Assembly: GCA_944322025.1 (NCBI GenBank)
Contig: CALUOH010000053.1
Location: 1-51,857 of the forward strand
DNA: 51,857 nucleotides
Direction of reading: 5' to 3'
Source of the DNA: an uncultured Bacteroidales bacterium
GTDB lineage: Bacteria > Bacteroidota > Bacteroidia > Bacteroidales > Paludibacteraceae
Both the position numbers and the translations under genes were made by a program. Numbering within the stretch: the stretch's first letter is position 1; every line of letters begins with the position of its first letter. Shown one piece after another: positions 46,058 through 51,857 of this stretch. Under the pieces are notes generated by a model. That model saw nothing but the letters and a program-made list of their open reading frames with translations, made no database searches and was not told the origin of the DNA.

Positions 46058-46102
46058 AATCGTCATATATCGCTGTCTCTCAGCCCAAGGCTGTCTGACA
46101 CC

Positions 46103-49100
46103 TTATTCCCATGACTGGTTCGCCATGCGCTTGTAGCTCTTGTAGCGCCACTTCGCGTTCTCCTCGGCAGCGGCGAACAGCTCAGCCGCCTCCGCAGGAT
46201 ACTGCTTCATGACAGAGGCATAGCGCACCTCGCCTTTCAAGAAGTTCTGGAACTCAGCCCAGTCCGGCTCCTTGCTGTCGAGCGTGAACGGGTTCTTGCC
46301 CTCGGCCTCCAACGCAGGGTTGAAACGCCACAGATGCCAGTAACCGCACTTCACTGCTGCCTCCTCCTCGGCTTGGCTCTTGCCCATGCCGGCTTTCAGA
46401 CCGTGGTTGATGCACGGCGCGTAGGCTATGATGATTGACGGGCCGTTGTAAGCCTCCGCCTCGCGTATAGCTTTCAGGCACTGCGCCTGGTCTGCGCCCA
46501 TTGCCACCTGCGCCACATAGACATAGCCGTATGTCGTTGCTATCATGCCGAGGTCTTTCTTGCGTATGCGCTTGCCCGCTGCGGCGAACTTCGCTATCGC
46601 GCCCACCGGCGTTGCCTTCGACGCCTGGCCTCCGGTGTTGGAGTAAACCTCAGTGTCGAGGACAAGTATGTTGACATCGCGCCCTGACGCAATCACATGG
46701 TCGAGACCGCCGTAGCCTATGTCGTACGATGCACCGTCACCGCCTATGATCCACTGCGAGCGTTTCACGAGATAATGGTCAAGCTCCGCTATCTGACGGC
46801 ATGTGTCGCAGCCGCACGCACGTACCATCGGCACTATCTTGTCCGCCAGCTCACGGCTCTTGTCCGCATCCTCGCGGTTCTCTATCCACTCGCGGAACAG
46901 CCCTTTAAGCTCATCCGTGCAGCATGTGCAGCCCTGTGCCTCCTCCATGAGCTTCACAAGGCGCAGACGCATCTTCTCGTTCGCGAGTGTCATACCCATG
47001 CCGAACTCGCAGAAGTCCTCGAACAGGGAGTTTGCCCATGCCGGCCCGCGTCCGTTCTCGTCCGTTGTATAGGGAGTCGACGGCACAGAGCCTGAATATA
47101 TCGACGAGCAGCCTGTGGCGTTCGACACTATTTCACGGTCACCGAAGAGCTGCGAGATGAGCTTAACATACGGTGTCTCGCCGCAACCGGAACATGCGCC
47201 GGAAAACTCGAACAGCGGTGTCGCGAACTGTGAGTTCTTCACGTTCGACTTGATGTCCACCAGCTTCTGCTTGCTCTTCACGTTCTTCACGAGGTAATCC
47301 CAGTTGGCGGCCTCCGGCAGTTCGCCTTCCAGCGGCACCATCTTGAGAGCCTTGCCCATCTTCGGATTGCCCGGACACACATCGGCGCAGTTGCCGCAGC
47401 CGAGACAGTCCATCACGCCCACCTGTATGCGGAAATGCATCCCCTTCATGGCCGCCGGTGCTTTCATCTCGAGAGTGTTGGCTTTGAAGCCCTTCACCTC
47501 CGTGTCGTCCATGACAAACGGACGGATACATGCGTGCGGGCAGACATACGCGCACTTGTTACACTGTATGCAGTTCTCCGCAGTCCATGTCGGAACGAAC
47601 GCCGCCACGCCGCGCTTCTCATATTTCGCCGTACCCTGATACCACGTGCCGTCCTCAATGCCCTTGAAGGCGGATACTTTCAGGTCGTCCCCGTTCTGCG
47701 CATTGATGGGGCGAACCACATCGTTGATGAATGCCGGGTCATCGTTGGCCAATGCCTCATCGTCCGGCAGGTTAGCCCATGCCGGGTCTATCGCGAGCTG
47801 CTTGTACTCCACGCCCCTGTCCACTGCGGCGTAGTTCTTGTTCACTATGTCCTCACCCTTCTTACCGTAGGACTTCATGATGAACTTCTTCATCTGCTCC
47901 ACCGCCAGATCCACAGGTATAACCTCTGTGATACGGAAGAATGCCGACTGCAATATGGTGTTCGTCCTGTTGCCGAGACCTATCTCCTGCGCTATCTGCG
48001 TAGCATTTATGTAGTACACCTTTATCTCGTTCTTCGCGAAGTAGCGTTTCACCTTGTTGGGCAGATGCTTGGCCAGCTCATCCTCGCTCCATATCGTGTT
48101 GAGCAGGAACGTGCCGCCCTTCCTCAGGCCCTTGGTCACGTCGTACATGCGCAGGTAAGCCTGCACGTGGCACGCCACGAAGTTAGGGGTATTTACAAGA
48201 TATGTCGAGCGTATCGGGGTATCGCCGAAGCGCAGGTGAGAGCAGGTGAAGCCGCCCGACTTTTTCGAGTCATACGAGAAATACGCTTGGCAATGCTTGT
48301 TCGTGTTGTCGCCTATTATCTTCACCGAATTCTTGTTCGCGCCCACAGTGCCGTCCGCACCCAAGCCGTAGAACTTCGCCTCGAACATCGTCTCGTTGTC
48401 CAGCTCTATCTCCTCCTTCCTCGGCAGCGACGTGAACGTTATGTCGTCCTCTATCCCTATCGTGAACCTGTTCTTCGGCTCCGCGAGGCTAAGGTTCTCA
48501 TACACCGACAGTATCTGCGCCGGAGTGGTGTCCTTCGAGCCCAGACCGTAGCGTCCGCCCACCACGAGTGGAGCGTTCTCCTGCCCGTACAGCACATCCT
48601 TCACATCCAGATAAAGAGGCTCACCGTTGGCCCCCGGCTCCTTCGTCCTGTCGAGCACCGCTATCCTCTTCGCCGACTTAGGCAGCGCGCCGAGGAAATG
48701 CTTCGCCGAGAACGGACGGTACAGGTGCACGGCCACAAGACCCACCTTCTCACCCTTCGCCGTCAGGTAATCCACCGTCTCGCGTATAGCCTCCGTCACA
48801 GAACCCATGGCTATGATGACACGCTCCGCATCCTCCGCACCGTAATAGTCGAACAGACCGTACTTCCTGCCCGTTATCTTGGAAATCTCAGCCATATACT
48901 CCTCCACTATCCCCGGCACCTCGTCATAGAACCTGTTCGCAGCCTCCCTATGCTGGAAGAAATGGTCGGGATTCTCCGCCATACCCCTCGCCACAGGACG
49001 CTCCGGTGTCAGTGCGCGTGCACGGAACTCCGACAGAGCCTTCTGGTCTATCAGCCCAGCGAGATCCTCATTCTCCAGTGCCTCAATCTTCTGTATCTCG

Positions 49101-49639
49101 TGCGATGTGCGGAAACCGTCAAAGAAATTCAGGAACGGCACACGGCTCTTTATCGTCGCCAGATGAGCCACGCCCGCCAAATCCATCACCTCCTGTACCG
49201 ACCCCTCCGCCAGCATGGCAAAACCCGTCTGACGGCACGCCATCACATCCTGATGGTCGCCGAAGATGCTCAGCGCATGGCTTGCCAATGCGCGTGCCGA
49301 CACATGGAACACGCATGGCAGCAGTTCGCCCGCTATCTTGTACATATTTGGTATCATGAGCAGAAGCCCCTGCGAAGCCGTAAACGTTGTGGTCATTGCG
49401 CCTGCCTGCAAAGAGCCGTGCACCGCGCCTGCCGCGCCGCCCTCGCTCTGCATCTCCTGCACAAGAACCGTTTCGCCGAAAATGTTCTTGCGGCCTGCCG
49501 CAGCCCAGTCGTCCACATACTCCGCCATAGTCGAAGACGGCGTGATTGGATAAATCGCCGCGACCTCCGAGAACATATAAGCTATATGCGCAGCCGCCTG
49601 ATTACCGTCACACGTAATAAATCTTTTTTCCTTAGCCAT
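46103..49639 (-). CDS. nifJ: Pyruvate:ferredoxin (flavodoxin) oxidoreductase
   Basis: This 1178-residue homodimeric enzyme splits pyruvate to acetyl-CoA and CO2 and passes electrons to ferredoxin, a core step in anaerobic energy metabolism. All domains are fused in the usual order: pyrimidine-binding domain (HIAYMFSEVAAIYPITPSSTM), the TKC-like middle region, the gamma domain with FYGLGADGTVGANKNSVKII, a two-cluster ferredoxin domain (CIQCNKCAYVCP and CLGCGNCADVCP), the CSGCGETPY cysteines of the proximal cluster, and the pyrophosphate-binding domain (GGDGASYDIGYGG with VLDTEVYSNTGGQ). No truncation. It is transcribed alone, between its promoter at 49742-49772 and the terminator at 46010-46057. 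Confidence 0.97.
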   Translation of the reverse strand: MAKEKRFITCDGNQAAAHIAYMFSEVAAIYPITPSSTMAEYVDDWAAAGRKNIFGETVLVQEMQSEGGAAGAVHGSLQAGAMTTTFTASQGLLLMIPNMYKIAGELLPCVFHVSARALASHALSIFGDHQDVMACRQTGFAMLAEGSVQEVMDLAGVAHLATIKSRVPFLNFFDGFRTSHEIQKIEALENEDLAGLIDQKALSEFRARALTPERPVARGMAENPDHFFQHREAANRFYDEVPGIVEEYMAEISKITGRKYGLFDYYGAEDAERVIIAMGSVTEAIRETVDYLTAKGEKVGLVAVHLYRPFSAKHFLGALPKSAKRIAVLDRTKEPGANGEPLYLDVKDVLYGQENAPLVVGGRYGLGSKDTTPAQILSVYENLSLAEPKNRFTIGIEDDITFTSLPRKEEIELDNETMFEAKFYGLGADGTVGANKNSVKIIGDNTNKHCQAYFSYDSKKSGGFTCSHLRFGDTPIRSTYLVNTPNFVACHVQAYLRMYDVTKGLRKGGTFLLNTIWSEDELAKHLPNKVKRYFAKNEIKVYYINATQIAQEIGLGNRTNTILQSAFFRITEVIPVDLAVEQMKKFIMKSYGKKGEDIVNKNYAAVDRGVEYKQLAIDPAWANLPDDEALANDDPAFINDVVRPINAQNGDDLKVSAFKGIEDGTWYQGTAKYEKRGVAAFVPTWTAENCIQCNKCAYVCPHACIRPFVMDDTEVKGFKANTLEMKAPAAMKGMHFRIQVGVMDCLGCGNCADVCPGNPKMGKALKMVPLEGELPEAANWDYLVKNVKSKQKLVDIKSNVKNSQFATPLFEFSGACSGCGETPYVKLISQLFGDREIVSNATGCSSIYSGSVPSTPYTTDENGRGPAWANSLFEDFCEFGMGMTLANEKMRLRLVKLMEEAQGCTCCTDELKGLFREWIENREDADKSRELADKIVPMVRACGCDTCRQIAELDHYLVKRSQWIIGGDGASYDIGYGGLDHVIASGRDVNILVLDTEVYSNTGGQASKATPVGAIAKFAAAGKRIRKKDLGMIATTYGYVYVAQVAMGADQAQCLKAIREAEAYNGPSIIIAYAPCINHGLKAGMGKSQAEEEAAVKCGYWHLWRFNPALEAEGKNPFTLDSKEPDWAEFQNFLKGEVRYASVMKQYPAEAAELFAAAEENAKWRYKSYKRMANQSWE

Positions 49640-49741
49640 GATTGTTGTTTATCTTAGAAATTAGTTAAGCAGTCATCTCCTCGTTTACTGAAATCGCTCC
49701 GGCCGGAACTCCACACCCAGCCGGCAGCACAAAAATCGCTG

Positions 49742-49772
49742 CAAAGTTACACAAAAACGGCGGTATCGCCAA
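49742..49772 (-). promoter_or_regulatory. Promoter of the PFOR gene
   Basis: On the minus strand TTG (49772-49770), 20 bases, TAACTTTG (49749-49742). The leader would be about 95 bases. Confidence 0.75.
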
Positions 49773-49784
49773 ACGCCCGCACCC

Positions 49785-49965
49785 GCACCTTCCCCCACTT
49801 CCCACTCCCCCGCCGACAAGCCCCATCCCCTCCGCCCCGCCCACCCCTTTCATCCCCACTCCGACCCTCATCTCCCATCCAACCCCATGAAATCCCCATG
49901 CAACACCCTTGCAACCCTCATGTAACCCACATCCAATTCCCATGCAACCTTCAAATGTAAAACAG
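49785..49965 (-). other. G-block tract (minus strand) upstream of the PFOR promoter
   Basis: The plus strand is C-rich with runs of three to five C (cccccacttcccactccccc; ccccatcccctccgccccgc), so the minus strand carries many G-blocks. The part at 49870-49945 contains repeated short units related to CATGCAACC/CATGTAACCC. No gene is supported in 49640-50360. Confidence 0.55.
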
Positions 49966-49970
49966 AGTTA

Positions 49971-50108
49971 AAAAGACGTACTCTCGACGGAGCGGCTACG
50001 GACACCCGCCGAAGCCCCACCCCACCCTCTCCACACCCCAACAGTAAATTTAGCTTAAAAACACGTACTCTCGAGCCAGCCCTAAGCCAGCCCCACCGGA
50101 GCATCTCC
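49971..50108 (-). repeat. Inverted two-unit GTACGTGTTT array (copies 9 and 10)
   Basis: Read on the minus strand, unit A (GGCTGGCTTAGGGCTGGCTC, then GAGAGTACGTGTTTTTAA; core 50068-50059) precedes unit B (GGGGCTTCGGCGGGTGTCC, then GTAGCCGCTCCGTCGAGAG and the variant core GTACGTCTTT at 49981-49972). This is the same order as at 35771-35956 but on the other strand, with only a few mismatches in the compared blocks. Confidence 0.85.
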
Positions 50109-50160
50109 ACTGCCTCCAGACAGAAAATCCAAGGACAGAAACCATGGGGAACAAAAATGA

Positions 50161-51857
50161 GGGTGACCCAAAAGTCAATGACTTTTAAGGGTCATCCTTT
50201 TTTGTTTGGATTACGCCGGGTGGTCACAATGCGAGAATGAATGCGTACGAGAGAGAAAAACAAACGGTTATTTCTTTGAAGAACAAAGAGATAACCGTTG
50301 TTTTTATGGTAAACAATTGCTATATTTAGAGTGTGAAATAAAAATAAAGTCAAGCATTTACCATGAGCGCAAAGATAGTGTATAAAGATTACAATCAGAA
50401 CGAAAGTCTGCTATTTCCGCCGACATTGGGAGAACTTGTCCAGGAGAACCATCCGGTGCGGATCGTGAACGCGGTGACAGACAGGCTGGACATATCCTCT
50501 GTAGAATCGACCTACAAGGGCGGAGGGACGAGCAGCTTCCATCCGCGCATGCTTCTGAAAGTGATAGTCTACTCCTACCTGTGCAATGTTTATTCCGGCC
50601 GCCGTATGGAGCGTCTCCTGCATGAGAACGTGAACTACATGTGGCTTTCAGGGATGTCGAGGCCGGACTTCAGGACAATCAACCGGTTCAGGAGCGGGCG
50701 TCTGGCGGACGGACGGTTTGACGGGCTGTTCAGGCAGGTTGTCCTGCTTCTGAATGCAGAGGGGCCCGTGTCGCTGAAAGTGCAGTACATAGACGGGACG
50801 AAGATAGAGTCTGTGGCGAACAGGTACACTTTCGTATGGAGAGGGAGTGTCGAGAAGGACAAGGAGAAACCGGAGGCGAAAGTTGATGCCGTGCTCAGGA
50901 CGGCGGAGTCGGTCATCTCCGAAGAGAACGGGGAATGTGCTCCGGAGGAGTCCGGCGTGACGGATCTGGCCGGGCGTACGGAAAGGATACTGCGCAGGAT
51001 GGACGAGCAGGGCATCAGCGACAGGAAGCTGAGGAAGTCCGTACAGAAGGTGAAGGACGAGTCCCTTCCCAAGCTGGATGAATACAGGGGGCATCTGGAG
51101 ACCCTGGGGGAAAGGAACAGCTACAGCAAGACGGACAAGGACGCGACGTTCATGCGGATGAAGGAGGACGCGATGCGCAACGGTCAGACGAAGCCGGGAT
51201 ACAACGTCCAGATATCGACGGAGAACCAGTACATCACGAACTACGGGATCTACCGGAGGCCGACGGACTGGGGCACTATGATACCGTTCCTGAAGTCGTT
51301 CAGGGAAAGATACGGCAGGCAGAGCGAGGAGATAGTCGCGGACTCGGGCTATGGCAACGAGCAGGACTACGCGTACATGGATGGCGAGGGGATGGACGCG
51401 TATGTGAAATACACGATGTTCCACGCGGAGATGAAAAGGAAGTACAGGAACAACGCCTTCCTTGTGCAGAACATGTACTACAATGAGGAGAAGGACTTCT
51501 ACGTATGCCCGATGGGGCAGCACCTGGAGCGGGCCGGGACACGGAGCGCTGTCTCCGGCCTGGGATACAGGTCATCCGTGGCAGTATACCGGGCAGGGAA
51601 CTGCAACGGCTGCCCTCTTCGCGGAATGTGCCACAAGGGGAAGTCCGGCAGGCGTACCATTGAAGTGAACCACACCGCGAACGCATTCAAGAGGAAGGCA
51701 CGGGAACTGCTGACCGGAGAGAGAGGCCTTATGCACAGGAGCAGGCGCCCGATCGAGCCGGAAGCCGTATTCGGTGACATCAAGTTCAATCACGGCTTCA
51801 GGAGGTTCCGTCTCAAGTCAGCCGGAAAGGTCAATGTCGAGTTCGGCCTTGTCGCCC
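50161..51857 (+). mobile_element. IS1182-type insertion sequence, left part (cut by the window end)
   Basis: The element appears to begin near the imperfect hairpin GGGTGACCCAAAAGTCA (50161-50177) / TGACTTTTAAGGGTCATCC (50179-50197), which could serve as the terminal repeat and as protection against read-in. A transposase follows at 50363. The right end is outside the window, so target duplications cannot be checked. Confidence 0.75.
50363..51857 (+). CDS. IS1182 family DDE transposase (partial, 3' end missing)
   Basis: 498 complete codons are visible. The N-terminus (ESLLFPPTLGELVQENHPVR) and the domain following it (STYKGGGTSSFHPRMLLKVI) are typical of IS1182/DUF772 proteins. The acidic triad is intact in what can be seen: YIDGTKIES (D144), ADSGYGNEQDY (D327) and EPEAVFGDIKFNHGFRRFR (E467). 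The cysteines CNGCPLRGMC form the usual insertion just before the Glu. No frameshift or stop interrupts the frame, so the element may be active. The gene runs past the window end; about 40-60 residues are probably missing. Confidence 0.93.
   Translation, partial: MSAKIVYKDYNQNESLLFPPTLGELVQENHPVRIVNAVTDRLDISSVESTYKGGGTSSFHPRMLLKVIVYSYLCNVYSGRRMERLLHENVNYMWLSGMSRPDFRTINRFRSGRLADGRFDGLFRQVVLLLNAEGPVSLKVQYIDGTKIESVANRYTFVWRGSVEKDKEKPEAKVDAVLRTAESVISEENGECAPEESGVTDLAGRTERILRRMDEQGISDRKLRKSVQKVKDESLPKLDEYRGHLETLGERNSYSKTDKDATFMRMKEDAMRNGQTKPGYNVQISTENQYITNYGIYRRPTDWGTMIPFLKSFRERYGRQSEEIVADSGYGNEQDYAYMDGEGMDAYVKYTMFHAEMKRKYRNNAFLVQNMYYNEEKDFYVCPMGQHLERAGTRSAVSGLGYRSSVAVYRAGNCNGCPLRGMCHKGKSGRRTIEVNHTANAFKRKARELLTGERGLMHRSRRPIEPEAVFGDIKFNHGFRRFRLKSAGKVNVEFGLVA

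Noticed and set aside
47435..49657. 740-codon open frame on the plus strand, antisense to PFOR
   Set aside because: It mirrors a highly conserved, intact PFOR gene; the translation is rich in R, H, L and V with no domain, as expected from reading a GC-rich gene backwards.

Overview
The window looks like the chromosome of a member of the order Bacteroidales, plausibly near Muribaculaceae or Barnesiellaceae; this is inferred from gene content, not from a search. Three things point there. Secreted proteins end in type IX secretion (T9SS) C-terminal sorting domains. Promoters follow the Bacteroidota pattern TTG-N20-TAnnTTTG, which I found ten times at exactly 20-nt spacing. Shine-Dalgarno sequences are mostly absent. 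The bulk is fairly GC-rich, with one clearly AT-rich island at about 36.3-38.2 kb.

Layout. 0-0.45 kb: a hairpin typical of an IS end and a G-rich tract. 0.46-0.96 kb: a small arginine-rich protein of unknown function with a good promoter. 1.36-7.18 kb: a complete RND multidrug efflux operon (adaptor, inner-membrane pump, outer-membrane lipoprotein channel). 7.3-8.7 kb: an RluB/RsuA-type pseudouridine synthase with a long disordered N-terminus. 9.1-11.9 kb: mannose-6-phosphate isomerase and a phosphoglucomutase/phosphomannomutase, ending in a perfect 12-bp terminator. 12.5-29.1 kb: three large T9SS cargo proteins of 1062, 1136 and 2842 residues that share modules, then a lipoprotein. 29.5-31.2 kb: a MATE efflux protein overlapping a CrcB/Fluc fluoride channel. 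31.35-35.6 kb (minus strand): an operon of an ABC-F ATPase, an RsmF-type rRNA methyltransferase and a secreted DNA/RNA endonuclease, read from two tandem promoters. 36.1-40.6 kb: an ABC-2 type transporter with a YtrA-like GntR regulator; its 5' end is duplicated, and between the copies lies an AT-rich cassette with a lipoprotein and a four-helix membrane protein. 40.8-42.2 kb: an exported protease with two DTG motifs. 42.1-49.6 kb (minus strand): a flavodoxin-like protein, the polyphosphate pair ppk-ppx, and pyruvate:ferredoxin oxidoreductase. 50.16 kb to the end: the left part of an IS1182-type insertion sequence.

Two items stand out. The first is a dispersed intergenic repeat family with core GTACGTGTTT (nine exact copies and one variant) attached to G-rich tracts. 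It forms a 44-bp tandem array at 8.9 kb and an inverted two-unit pair at 35.8-35.95 and 49.97-50.10 kb that brackets 14 kb. The second is the 36.3-38.1 kb cassette, whose layout resembles a membrane-active toxin with its immunity protein. It is flanked by a 162-bp direct repeat, so that excision would restore a single intact ABC gene with its promoter.

Limits: all family assignments come from reading motifs and translated sequence. No database search, structure prediction or alignment program was run.
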